This document shows positions 53,809-62,581 of a stretch of 64,000 nt of DNA, piece after piece; within the stretch, counting starts at the first letter, position 1; each line of letters begins with the position of its first letter. The translations under genes were made by a program, and so were the position numbers. The DNA is taken from the NCBI RefSeq assembly GCF_024199845.1, contig NZ_JANADO010000001.1, positions 8,296,001 to 8,360,000 on the forward strand, written 5' to 3'. The stretch comes from Bradyrhizobium sp. CCGB12 (GTDB lineage: Bacteria; Pseudomonadota; Alphaproteobacteria; Rhizobiales; Xanthobacteraceae). The notes below the pieces were generated by a model that saw only the letters and a program-made list of their open reading frames with translations, had not been told where the DNA came from and ran no database searches.

Positions 53809-55199
53809 GAACGCTTCTCCTCGCGCTTGGCGCTGGCGGTGTCCTTGATCAGATAGCCCGTCACCGAGCGCTTCTTCTCGAGCCATTTCTGGGCGGCGGC
53901 GCGAACCTGCTCGGCGGTGACCGCGCGGATGCGGTCCGGCCAGCTCCTGATGTCCTCGATCGACAGGCCCGTGGTCAGCGCGCCGCCATACCAGCGCGCC
54001 AGCACAGTCTGATTGTCCTGGGCGTAGATCGCCTCGGCGATGAGCTGGGTCTTGACCCGCTCCAGATCCTCGGCGCGGATCGGGTTCTGCGCGACGTTGG
54101 CGATGACGCCGTCGACCGCCTGCTCGACCTCGGCGAAGCTGACGCCGGGTTTCGGCGCAGCCGAGATCGCGAACTGCGTCGGGTCGAGCGAGATGCTCGA
54201 ATAGCTGGCGCTGGCGGAGACCGCGAGCGGCTTGTCGACGACGAGCGCGCGGTAGAGATAGGAATTGCTGCCGCTGCCCATCAGCTGCGCGAGCACGTCG
54301 AGGGCGGCGCTCTCGCCGGCCGCAGCCGTGGTCGCCGAGGGCACGAGATAATAGCGCCGCATGTTGGGCTGTTCGACGCGCGGGTCGGCCAGCGTGACGG
54401 TGCGCGGCGCGGCCGGCTCCGGCTCCTGCGGACGAACGCGCCGCGCCGGGATGGCGGGCTGCGGCGGGATGGAGCCGAAATTGCGCTCGACCAGCGGGCG
54501 GATTTCAGCGGCGTCCACGTCGCCGGCGATCACCAGAATCGCGTTGTTCGGCGCGTAGAAGCGGCGGTAGAAGGCGAGCGCGTCCTCACGGTCGAGCTTC
54601 TCGATCTCCTGATGCCAGCCGATCACCGGCCGGCCGTAGGGATGATTGAGATAGAGCGCGGCCATGATCTGCTCGTTCAGCCGCGCGTCGGGATTGTTGG
54701 CGACGCGCATGTTGTACTCTTCGAGCACGACGTCGCGCTCGGGCAGCACGTTCTCGTCCTTGAGGATGAGGCCGGTCATGCGGTCGGCCTCGAACTCCAT
54801 CATGGTCGGCAGCTGCTCTTTCGGCACGCGCTGGTAGTAGTTGGTGTAGTCGACCGAGGTCGAGGCGTTCTCGTTGCCGCCGACGCGGAGCACGGTCTGG
54901 GAGAATTCGCCGACGGGATGTTTCGAGGTGCCCTTGAACATCAGGTGCTCGAGGAAGTGCGCGAGCCCGGATTTGCCCGGCGTCTCGTCGGCCGAGCCGA
55001 CCTTGTACCAGATCATCTCCGTGACCACGGGCGTACGGTGATCCGGGATCACCACGACCTGCATGCCGTTGCTGAGCGTGAAGCTGGCGGGCGGGGCCGA
55101 TGTTACCGTGGTCTGGGCGAGGGACGCGCCGACCGTCAGGACACTCGTCGAAAGCAGCGCGGCAAGGAGGCAGGCAGCCGATCGGTAAGAGGACATCAT
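53805..55199 (-). CDS. M16-family zinc peptidase, catalytic partner
   Basis: 464 residues. Signal peptide (AACLLAALLSTSVL...). Inverted zinc motif HFLEH in GLAHFLEHLMFKGT, with the downstream Glu in VLEEYNMRV, so the site is complete. Later GRPVIGWHQEIEKL and FYRRFYAPNNAILVIAGDVD are typical of pitrilysin/MPP-like enzymes. Two ATGs start it (55199 and 55196); the second has better AAGGATC spacing. Operon with the inactive partner; function in Bradyrhizobium not known. Confidence 0.94.
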   Translation of the reverse strand: MMSSYRSAACLLAALLSTSVLTVGASLAQTTVTSAPPASFTLSNGMQVVVIPDHRTPVVTEMIWYKVGSADETPGKSGLAHFLEHLMFKGTSKHPVGEFSQTVLRVGGNENASTSVDYTNYYQRVPKEQLPTMMEFEADRMTGLILKDENVLPERDVVLEEYNMRVANNPDARLNEQIMAALYLNHPYGRPVIGWHQEIEKLDREDALAFYRRFYAPNNAILVIAGDVDAAEIRPLVERNFGSIPPQPAIPARRVRPQEPEPAAPRTVTLADPRVEQPNMRRYYLVPSATTAAAGESAALDVLAQLMGSGSNSYLYRALVVDKPLAVSASASYSSISLDPTQFAISAAPKPGVSFAEVEQAVDGVIANVAQNPIRAEDLERVKTQLIAEAIYAQDNQTVLARWYGGALTTGLSIEDIRSWPDRIRAVTAEQVRAAAQKWLEKKRSVTGYLIKDTASAKREEKRS

Positions 55200-55385
55200 G
55201 ATCCTTATGAAAGGCCGAGCCCGGATGTCCGGCTCGGAGGCACGGCATGGTACACCGTGCGGCTGAGACTTCGCGTCACGAAGCAGAGAACGCCATCAAC
55301 TCGAGAGCAGGCCAGCAGCCGAAGCCGCAGAAAGGGCCGGCAGCCGGCTCCGCGTCTGCCGAAACGTCGGGGCGGGGCAGGAGGG

Positions 55386-56114
55386 CTATTTCTCCTTCTC
55401 CTTGCCGGAGAGGACGTCGAAATAGGTTCGCTTCGAATTATCCGGCCCGGAGCCGTAGGCGTAGTTCGGCGACGGCGTCTGATATCCAGGCGGCGGCTCC
55501 ACCAGCGACTGGCGCGGCGGCTCCGTCGTGAACTGCTTGGACTCGGGGCTGTCCCCTTTGAACAGTTTCCACAGGCCGCCGGTATATCCGAGCTGGGCAG
55601 GGCTGAGCGTCGGGTTATTAGTGCTGTTGCCCGGCTGGACCGGGTCGTTGCTCGACGTGCGGCTGTTGCCGTTGGTCTTGGCGGCGTTCAACTCGGCCGG
55701 AGTGAGTGGTCGGGCCGTTTCCCAGGGGTTCACGAACTTGGTGCCAGATTTCTTTCTGGCAGCGGCAGCCTCCTTGCGACGCCTCTCATCGGGGTCTTTT
55801 GGCCAGTTCGGAGGAGCGGCCTCGGCCGACGATGCCGGGGGCGGCAGGTCGAGCTTTGGCGGCACCACCAGCGGCGAACGTTCGCGGTATTCAATGCCGG
55901 GCGTTTCCATGCTCTTGGCGCCGAGACCGGACATCAAATTATCGATAATCTTTTCCTCGAAGGTCCGATCGTCTTCGTCGTCATCGCCGGCGCGGGCCGC
56001 GCCTGCCGCCATCACGAGACCGATGCCGAGCGCGACAGCGGACAATTTCAATGCCCGCCAGAACCCCCATTGGGTGTCTCGCACCATCGAACCGCTGGTC
56101 ATCGAGCTGCGCAT
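55386..56114 (-). CDS. Conserved secreted hypothetical protein
   Basis: 242 residues. A hydrophobic signal (ALKLSAVALGIGLVMAAGAARA) starts about 20 residues in, then GDDDEDDRTFEEKIIDNLMS. The rest is hydrophilic, Pro/Ser/Asn-rich (RRKEAAAARKKSGTKFVNPW; PELNAAKTNGNSRTSSNDPV-like), with no fold recognised. ATG at 56114. It lies between lspA and the M16 pair in a same-strand run, an order common in Rhizobiales. Confidence 0.75.
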   Translation of the reverse strand: MRSSMTSGSMVRDTQWGFWRALKLSAVALGIGLVMAAGAARAGDDDEDDRTFEEKIIDNLMSGLGAKSMETPGIEYRERSPLVVPPKLDLPPPASSAEAAPPNWPKDPDERRRKEAAAARKKSGTKFVNPWETARPLTPAELNAAKTNGNSRTSSNDPVQPGNSTNNPTLSPAQLGYTGGLWKLFKGDSPESKQFTTEPPRQSLVEPPPGYQTPSPNYAYGSGPDNSKRTYFDVLSGKEKEK

Positions 56115-56210
56115 CACTGTACCTGTTTCATATTGTGGCAGATTGCCGCTCGCACGCGGCTTAAACTCTCGCAAAAAGCGGGTTCCACCTGCCGGTCGTA
56201 TCGGCCGGGA

Positions 56211-56705
56211 TCAGGGCGCTTTTGCGGCGGGTACCCCCAGGAAGGAATCATACAATAGCGCCGCCACCCCAGCAACGATGGCCACGTCGGCGAGGTTAAA
56301 CACATACCAATTATAGCTATTTCCGCCGATCTCGATGTGGAACAGGGCGAAATCCACCACCGCGCCATAGGCCAGGCGATCGATGCCATTGCCAATGGCG
56401 CCCCCGATGATCAGGCCGAGCGCGATCGTGGCGAGGTGGGTGTGGGAGCGGGCCATCCAGATCGCCAGCGCGACCACCGCGATACCTTTGACGGCCATCA
56501 GCGCGAGCTGCGCCGCCTGGCTGTCGTTCTGGAGCCAGCCGAAGCTGATGCCGATGTTCCAGGCCAGCACCAGGTCGAAGAACGGCGTCACCCTGACCGC
56601 GCCGCGATGGGCGAGGTCGAACACGTTCAGCAGCCAGAGCTTCGAGGCCTGGTCGAGGACGAGTGTGACCAGGGCGGAGAGGATGCCGGCGCGGAGCGGG
56701 GTCAT
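56211..56705 (-). CDS. lspA: Lipoprotein signal peptidase LspA
   Basis: 164 residues, four membrane helices. Removes signal peptides from lipoproteins after lipid attachment. The catalytic Asp pair is in IGNGIDRLAYGAVVDF and FNLADVAIVAG; NIGISFGWLQ is also family-typical. ATG at 56705. Eight bases after ileS, so the two are one transcript, the usual ileS-lspA order. Confidence 0.96.
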   Translation of the reverse strand: MTPLRAGILSALVTLVLDQASKLWLLNVFDLAHRGAVRVTPFFDLVLAWNIGISFGWLQNDSQAAQLALMAVKGIAVVALAIWMARSHTHLATIALGLIIGGAIGNGIDRLAYGAVVDFALFHIEIGGNSYNWYVFNLADVAIVAGVAALLYDSFLGVPAAKAP

Positions 56706-56713
56706 GCCGGGGA

Positions 56714-59700
56714 TCAGACTCCCACCCCCAGCGCCTTCCATTCGTGCAGCGCCTGAGCATCGCGTGGGGTGACGTCGGGATATTCGGGGTCTTCACCGAC
56801 CATCGGCGAGATCTTCCAGGAGCGGGCGCATTTGGTGCCGACGGCCTTCTCGACGATAACGGCGACGCCGGGCACGGCATCGAGACGGAATGCATCCGCC
56901 GGCGCCTCGCCCTCACGGACCTCGTAGTTCGAGGTGATGCAAACCTCGGCGAGATCGACGGCGAACAGCGTCGCCAGCATGTCGCGGTCGGCGACATAGA
57001 TCACCGGCGAGGCCTCCAGCGACGAGCCGATGTTCTTGGCGGCGCGCTCCAGCTCGAGCGCTCCGGTGACGACGCGGCGGACATTGCGAATGACCTCCCA
57101 TTTCGCGGCGAGCTTGTCGTCGCGAAGTTGTTCGAGATCGTTCGGGAACAGCGTCAGATGCACGGAGGGCTCGGCATTGGGCCGGAACATCCGCCACGCT
57201 TCGTCGGTCGTGAAGCTCAGGATCGGCGCGAACCATTTCAGGAGGGCATCGCACAAGAGCTCGATCGCGGTGAGCGCCGCCTTGCGCGCCACCGAGGATG
57301 GCGGATCGCAATACAGCGTGTCCTTGCGGATATCGAAGTAGAACGCCGACAGCTCGGAATTCATGAAGGCCGCGAGGCTTGCGACCACGGTCTTGTAGTC
57401 GAAGGCGGCATAGGCCTTGCGAATGGTCTCGGCATGGCCGGCCAGTTCGTGCAGCATCAGCCGCTCGAGCTCGGGCATCTCGGCATAGGCGACCTTCTCG
57501 CTCGCCTTGAAGTGATGCAGCGTGCCGAGCATCCAGCGGATCGAGTTGCGCAGCTTGCGATAGGTCTCGATGGTGTTCTTCAGGATCTCCGGGCCGATGC
57601 GCTGGTCGTCGGCATAGTCGGTGGCGCAGACCCACAGGCGCAAAATATCTGCCCCCGAATCCTTGATCACCTTCTGTGGCTCGACGGTGTTGCCGAGCGA
57701 CTTCGACATCTTGCGGCCGTTCTCGTCGAGCGTGAAGCCGTGGGTGAGCACGACGTCGTAGGGCGCGCGGCCCCGCGTGCCCGCACTTTCCAGCAGCGAG
57801 GAATGAAACCAGCCGCGATGCTGGTCGCTGCCTTCCAGATACATCACGGTGTCGTTGCCGCCGTCGATCTTGCGGACGATGTTGCCGAGCTGCGGGAAGT
57901 TCTGCCGATCCTCGAGCACGAAGGCGTGCGTGGAGCCGGAATCGAACCAGACGTCGCAGATGTCGTCGACCTTCTTCCAGTCCTCAGCTGCGCGGGACCC
58001 GAGGAAGCGCTCGCGGGCGCCCTGCATGTACCAGGCGTCGGCGCCTTCCTCCATGAAGGCCTCGGTGATGCGCTGGTTGACGATCTCGTCTTGCAGGATC
58101 TCGGCCGAGCCGTCGCCCTTCTCGCGCACGAACACGGCGATCGGCACGCCCCAGGCGCGCTGACGCGAGATCACCCAGTCCGGACGATTGGCGATCATGC
58201 CGTTGATGCGGTTCTCGCCCGCCGGCGGCACCCATTGCGTCACCGAGATCGCATGCAGCGCGCGGGCGCGCAGCGTGTCGCCTTTCTTGGCCTGGCCGTT
58301 CTCGCTGATGTCCTTGTCCATCGCAATGAACCATTGCGGCGTGTTCCGGAAGATCACCGGCTTCTTCGAGCGCCAGGAATGCGGATATTGGTGCTTGAGG
58401 CGGCCGCGCGCGAGCAGCTTGCCGGCCTCGATCAGCGCCTTGATCACGGCCTCGTTGGCGTCGCCCTTCTCGCCCTTGTCGTTGATCACGCGTTTTCCGG
58501 TGAAGCCGGGGGCCTGTGCGGTGTAGGCGCCGTTCTCGTCGACGGTGTAGGGGATCGTGGTGTTGATGCCGCGTGCATCGAGCTCGCGCGCATTGGCCAT
58601 CCAGGCATCGAAGTCCTCGCGGCCGTGGCCGGGCGCGGTGTGGACGAAGCCGGTGCCGGTGTCGTCGGTGACGTGATCGCCGGCCAGCAGCGGCACGATG
58701 AAGTCATACCCGCCGGCAACTCCCTTCAGCGGATGCGCGCATTCGACGGCATCCAGCGTATCGCCGGGGAGATCGCGCACCTTCTTGTAGGCGGTGACGC
58801 GGGCCTGCTTGAACACGCTGTCGGCCAGCCCATCGGCGAGGATCAGCAGATCGCCGGTCTTGGTCCAGTTATCGGCGGGCGCGTCGGTGACCTCGAACAA
58901 GCCGTAGGCGATCTTCGGCGAGAAGGAGATGGCGCGGTTGCCGGGCAGCGTCCAGGGCGTGGTGGTCCAGATCACCACCGAAGCATTGGCGAGTGCGCCA
59001 TGCGCCGGCGAGGTGACCGGGAATTTCACCCACACCATATCCGAAGTGTAGTCTTCGTACTCGACCTCCGCCTCCGCGAGCGCGGTCTTCTCGACCACGC
59101 TCCACATCACCGGCTTGGAGCCGCGATAGAGCGTGCCGTTGGCCGCGAATTTCATCAGCTCGCGGGCGATCTGCGCCTCGGCCGGGTAGGTCATGGTCTG
59201 ATAGGGATGATCCCAGTCGCCGATGATGCCGAGCCGCTTGAATTCCTCGCGCTGCACGTTGATCCAGTGCGTCGCATAGGCGCGGCATTCCTTGCGGAAC
59301 GCTACCATCGCGGCGGAGTCGCGGAAATCGGGCTTCTGCTTGCCCTTGGAGCGGTAGTTCTCCTCCTCGATCTTCCATTCGATCGGCAGGCCGTGACAGT
59401 CCCAGCCGGGTACGTAGTTGGAATCGAAGCCGAGCATCTGCTGGCTCTTGGTCACGACGTCCTTGAGGATCTTGTTCAGGGCGTGCCCGATATGGATGTT
59501 GCCGTTGGCGTAGGGCGGGCCGTCGTGGAGCACGAATTTGGCGCGGCCCCGGGCGTCCTGACGCAGCTTGTCGTAGAGGCCGATGTCGTTCCAGTATTTC
59601 AGCAGCTCCGGCTCGCGCTGCGGCAGGCCGGCGCGCATCGGGAATTCGGTCTGCGGCAGGAACAGGGTTTTCGAATAGTCTTTGACTTCAGACTTTTGGG

Positions 59701-59722
59701 ACTTTTGCGGCTTTTCGGACAT
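56714..59722 (-). CDS. ileS: Isoleucyl-tRNA synthetase
   Basis: 1002 residues, class I. ATP-site HIGH in [14 protein letters not shown] and KMSKS in [14 protein letters not shown] are intact; the editing domain follows the first half ([24 protein letters not shown]); a long helical anticodon domain closes it. The C-terminal zinc knuckle is incomplete (only one Cys in KCARSW). ATG at 59722 (MSEKPQKSQ) preferred; an in-frame ATG 22 codons upstream is possible. Upstream of lspA in the same operon. Confidence 0.97.
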   Translation of the reverse strand: MSEKPQKSQKSEVKDYSKTLFLPQTEFPMRAGLPQREPELLKYWNDIGLYDKLRQDARGRAKFVLHDGPPYANGNIHIGHALNKILKDVVTKSQQMLGFDSNYVPGWDCHGLPIEWKIEEENYRSKGKQKPDFRDSAAMVAFRKECRAYATHWINVQREEFKRLGIIGDWDHPYQTMTYPAEAQIARELMKFAANGTLYRGSKPVMWSVVEKTALAEAEVEYEDYTSDMVWVKFPVTSPAHGALANASVVIWTTTPWTLPGNRAISFSPKIAYGLFEVTDAPADNWTKTGDLLILADGLADSVFKQARVTAYKKVRDLPGDTLDAVECAHPLKGVAGGYDFIVPLLAGDHVTDDTGTGFVHTAPGHGREDFDAWMANARELDARGINTTIPYTVDENGAYTAQAPGFTGKRVINDKGEKGDANEAVIKALIEAGKLLARGRLKHQYPHSWRSKKPVIFRNTPQWFIAMDKDISENGQAKKGDTLRARALHAISVTQWVPPAGENRINGMIANRPDWVISRQRAWGVPIAVFVREKGDGSAEILQDEIVNQRITEAFMEEGADAWYMQGARERFLGSRAAEDWKKVDDICDVWFDSGSTHAFVLEDRQNFPQLGNIVRKIDGGNDTVMYLEGSDQHRGWFHSSLLESAGTRGRAPYDVVLTHGFTLDENGRKMSKSLGNTVEPQKVIKDSGADILRLWVCATDYADDQRIGPEILKNTIETYRKLRNSIRWMLGTLHHFKASEKVAYAEMPELERLMLHELAGHAETIRKAYAAFDYKTVVASLAAFMNSELSAFYFDIRKDTLYCDPPSSVARKAALTAIELLCDALLKWFAPILSFTTDEAWRMFRPNAEPSVHLTLFPNDLEQLRDDKLAAKWEVIRNVRRVVTGALELERAAKNIGSSLEASPVIYVADRDMLATLFAVDLAEVCITSNYEVREGEAPADAFRLDAVPGVAVIVEKAVGTKCARSWKISPMVGEDPEYPDVTPRDAQALHEWKALGVGV

Positions 59723-59925
59723 GAGGCTGACTGGCTCGGAAGGGCGCGGAAACGGATGGCGATAAGGCATCGCGGGGTGAAACGACACAATCCCGGTCTT
59801 GCGCCGAGCCTTCAGGCTCAGGCGGAAGCCGGGCCGCTAATCCCTATGATGCGCCGCGCAAACATGGGTTCTCCATAGCAGGGGGCCAAGGGAAGCGCAA
59901 AGGTTCGGGAGGCCCGGTTTCAGGC

Positions 59926-60909
59926 TCAATCGATGGTCCCGAGCCGCGGAAACGCGTCCGGAGCTGCGGCCAGCATGGCGCGGGCGCGGGCGGAATCGTC
60001 GTCCATCTGGCGGATCAGGGCCTCCAGGCTGTCGAATTTCAGCTCCTCGCGGATGAAGCCGACGAAGGCGCAGTCGAGCGCCTGCCCGTAAAGATCGCCC
60101 TTGAAGTCGAACAGGAAGATTTCGAGGAGCGGTGCGCCATTGTCGAAGGTCGGGCGGCGGCCAAAACTTGCCACGCCGTCGAGGCGCGCCTGGTCTTTTC
60201 CTTGGCCGCGGCCGACCCGCACGGCGTAGATGCCGTGCTTCAGGCCGCAATTGGCGTCCAGACGGATGTTGGCGGTGGGATAGCCGAGGTCGCGGCCGCG
60301 CTTCTCGCCGTGGATCACCTCGCCGGTGACGAACCAGGGGGCGCCCAGCATGGTGGTGGCCTCGTCCAGCTGGCCCTCGGCGAGGGCGATCCGGATCGCG
60401 CTGGAAGAGACCGGCCGCTCGTCGATATCGACATGCGCCTGCACGTCGACCTCGATGCCGAGCCGGGGCGCTTCGTTGACCAGCAGGCTCGGCGAGCCGA
60501 CGCGACCTTTGCCGAAATGGAAGTCGTAGCCGACGGCGATGCCGCTGACGCCGAGCCGCCCGATCAGGTCATGGTGAATGAAATCCTGCGCACTGGTCCC
60601 GGCGCGCGCCTTGTCGAAGGTCATGACCACGGCGCCGGCAAGCCCGGTGCCGGCCAGAAGCCGCAGCTTGGCTGGTTCGTCCGTCAGGCGGAATTGCGGG
60701 GTGTTGGGGCTGAAAAACCGGCGCGGATGCGGCTCGAAGGTCAAAGCCAGCGCGGGGCGGCCATGCGCCCGGCCCATTTCCAGGGCGGCCGCGATCACGG
60801 CGCGATGGCCAAGGTGAACGCCGTCGAAATTGCCCATGGCGACCACGGCGCCCCTTGGAATCGCGGAGTCCGGCGTGGTGTCGCGGATTACGGTAAAATG
60901 CGGAGCCAT
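59926..60909 (-). CDS. ribF: Bifunctional riboflavin kinase/FMN adenylyltransferase
   Basis: 327 residues. FAD-synthetase part: MGNFDGVHLGHRAVI, then FEPHPRRFFSP, GYDFHFGKGRVG and SSSAIR. C-terminal riboflavin-kinase part: GRDLGYPTANI, HGIYAV, FGRRPTF. It makes FMN then FAD. ATG at 60909. First gene of a same-strand run with ileS-lspA; a divergent cheY lies upstream. Confidence 0.96.
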   Translation of the reverse strand: MAPHFTVIRDTTPDSAIPRGAVVAMGNFDGVHLGHRAVIAAALEMGRAHGRPALALTFEPHPRRFFSPNTPQFRLTDEPAKLRLLAGTGLAGAVVMTFDKARAGTSAQDFIHHDLIGRLGVSGIAVGYDFHFGKGRVGSPSLLVNEAPRLGIEVDVQAHVDIDERPVSSSAIRIALAEGQLDEATTMLGAPWFVTGEVIHGEKRGRDLGYPTANIRLDANCGLKHGIYAVRVGRGQGKDQARLDGVASFGRRPTFDNGAPLLEIFLFDFKGDLYGQALDCAFVGFIREELKFDSLEALIRQMDDDSARARAMLAAAPDAFPRLGTID

Positions 60910-61135
60910 CAGGGGAATTCTCGAAGCGGCAGGACCGGCCGGGACCGTGGCGCGACCGGCCGGATGAAGTCAAGCGGGAGGGTGGGACGGCATCGAATGC
61001 GATTCAGCCCTTCGGGGGCGTCCCCAGTTAACGCGCTGTTTAACGCCTTGGTGCTAGTCCTTGAGTGTGGACTGCCGGGCTCCGGCCTGGCAGGTCCGAT
61101 CGTAATATTCCTGGGTTTGCGTTGGGGGAGTCGAG

Positions 61136-61531
61136 ATGGCGGTTGATTTGTCGATGCCGGTTCTGGTGGTGGATGACTACAGCACCATGATCCGTATCAT
61201 CCGGAATCTGCTGAAGCAGCTTGGCTTCGAGAACATCGACGATGCCAGCGACGGTTCGGCGGCGCTGAACAAGATGCGCGGCAAGAAGTACGGGCTCGTG
61301 ATCTCCGACTGGAACATGGAGCCGATGACGGGTTATGACCTCTTGCGCGAAGTGCGCGCGGATCCGAACCTCGCCACCACGCCCTTCATCATGATCACGG
61401 CCGAATCCAAGACCGAGAACGTGATCGCGGCCAAGAAGGCCGGCGTGAACAATTACATCGTCAAGCCGTTCAACGCGGCGACGCTGAAGACCAAGATCGA
61501 GGCGGTCTTCCCGGACATGGCGAGCGCGTAA
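61136..61531 (+). CDS. cheY: CheY-type single-domain response regulator
   Basis: 131 residues, only a receiver domain. VVDDYSTMIRIIRNLL has the acidic pair; the phosphoacceptor Asp is in GLVISDWNMEPMTG; the switch Thr is in MITAES; the Lys is in YIVKPFNA. This is the classic CheY composition: flagellar switch or other protein-binding output. Its ATG follows GGGGGAG. It is not beside cheA or flagellar genes. The CheZ-type gene at 11631-12410 could be its phosphatase. Confidence 0.92.
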   Translation: MAVDLSMPVLVVDDYSTMIRIIRNLLKQLGFENIDDASDGSAALNKMRGKKYGLVISDWNMEPMTGYDLLREVRADPNLATTPFIMITAESKTENVIAAKKAGVNNYIVKPFNAATLKTKIEAVFPDMASA

Positions 61532-61569
61532 GCGCGATCATCACCGGATAAACAATCTTCCATTGGGAA

Positions 61570-61655
61570 CGTCATGTCCGGGCTTGTCCCGGGCATCCAC
61601 GTTCTTGGATCACTGAAGGAAGGCGTGGATGGCCGGGTCAAGCCCGGCCATGACG
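61570..61655. repeat. CGTCATGTCCGGGC...GCCCGGCCATGACG repeat
   Basis: CGTCATGTCCGGGCTTGTCC, ATCCACGTTC and inverse arms GCGTGGATGGCCGGGTCAAG / CCCGGCCATGACG. Same family as 10197-10301 and 44752-44841. Downstream of cheY. Confidence 0.85.
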
Positions 61656-61711
61656 ACTACTTAGCACCTAGCAATTGGTCTAATCCGGCAGCGTGCACGC
61701 GTGCCGCACCA

Positions 61712-62566
61712 TCACCACTTCAATTCGCGCATCAGCGCCTTCGGCGGATGGCCGAACAACTCCATCACCGAATTCGGGTCGAGCTGATCGAGGCCCTCGA
61801 ACTCCTCGGCATGGATGCCGCGGGTGACGAACAGGCAGTCGATGCCGAACTCGCGCGCGCCGGTGAGATCGGTGCGGACGGAATCGCCGATCGCCAGCAC
61901 CTTCTTCCGATCGATCGGGTGGCCCTGGCGTTCTCCGGCGAGTGCCATCGCGCGCTCGTAGATCGGCCGGTGCGGCTTGCCGTAGAAGATCACCTCGCCC
62001 CCGAGCTCACGATAGAGCTCTGCGATGGCGCCGGCGCAGTAGATCAGCCGATCGCCGCGCTCGACCACGATGTCGGGGTTGGCGCAGACCAACGTCAGCT
62101 TGCGCTCGCGCGCCTTCAGCATCATGCCGCGATAGTCTTCCGCCGTCTCGGTCTCGTCGTCATAGAGGCCGGTGCAGACGATGTAATCGGCTTCCTCCAG
62201 CGGTGCAGTCGTCGCATCGAGGCCGCGATAGATCGAATTGTCGCGCTCGGGGCCGAGCCAGAACATCTTGCGGCCGGGATGCTCGGCGACATAGAGCCGG
62301 GTCAGATCGCCCGACGAGACGATCGCGTCATAGGTCTCGTCAGCAACGCCGAGCTTGCGCAATTGTCGCTGCACGGAATCGGCCGGGCGCGGTGCGTTGG
62401 TGATCAGGATCACCGTACCGCCGCGACTGCGATAGGTATGCAGCGCCTCGCAGGCTTCGGGGAAAGATTCGAGGCCGTTGTGGACCACGCCCCAGATGTC
62501 GCTGAGCACGACGTCGACGCTACCCACGAGCTCGCGCAGGCTTTTGGCGAAATGCAGCGTGGTCAT
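61712..62566 (-). CDS. HAD-superfamily hydrolase, TIGR01459 type
   Basis: 284 residues. HAD motif I is LSDIWGVVHNG (Asp nucleophile), motif II in LITNAPRP, and the class IIA block GKPHRPIYERA and AIGDSVRTDLTGAREFG (motif III/IV). TIGR01459 members are alphaproteobacterial relatives of NagD phosphatases with unknown substrate and usually sit beside ribF; here a divergent cheY intervenes. ATG at 62566. Confidence 0.88.
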   Translation of the reverse strand: MTTLHFAKSLRELVGSVDVVLSDIWGVVHNGLESFPEACEALHTYRSRGGTVILITNAPRPADSVQRQLRKLGVADETYDAIVSSGDLTRLYVAEHPGRKMFWLGPERDNSIYRGLDATTAPLEEADYIVCTGLYDDETETAEDYRGMMLKARERKLTLVCANPDIVVERGDRLIYCAGAIAELYRELGGEVIFYGKPHRPIYERAMALAGERQGHPIDRKKVLAIGDSVRTDLTGAREFGIDCLFVTRGIHAEEFEGLDQLDPNSVMELFGHPPKALMRELKW

Positions 62567-62581
62567 GATGCGTGCGGCCGA

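Noticed and set aside
56744..59878. 1044-codon plus-strand open frame opposite ileS
   Set aside because: An antisense shadow of ileS. No motif is recognisable, and IleS has HIGH and KMSKS on the other strand.
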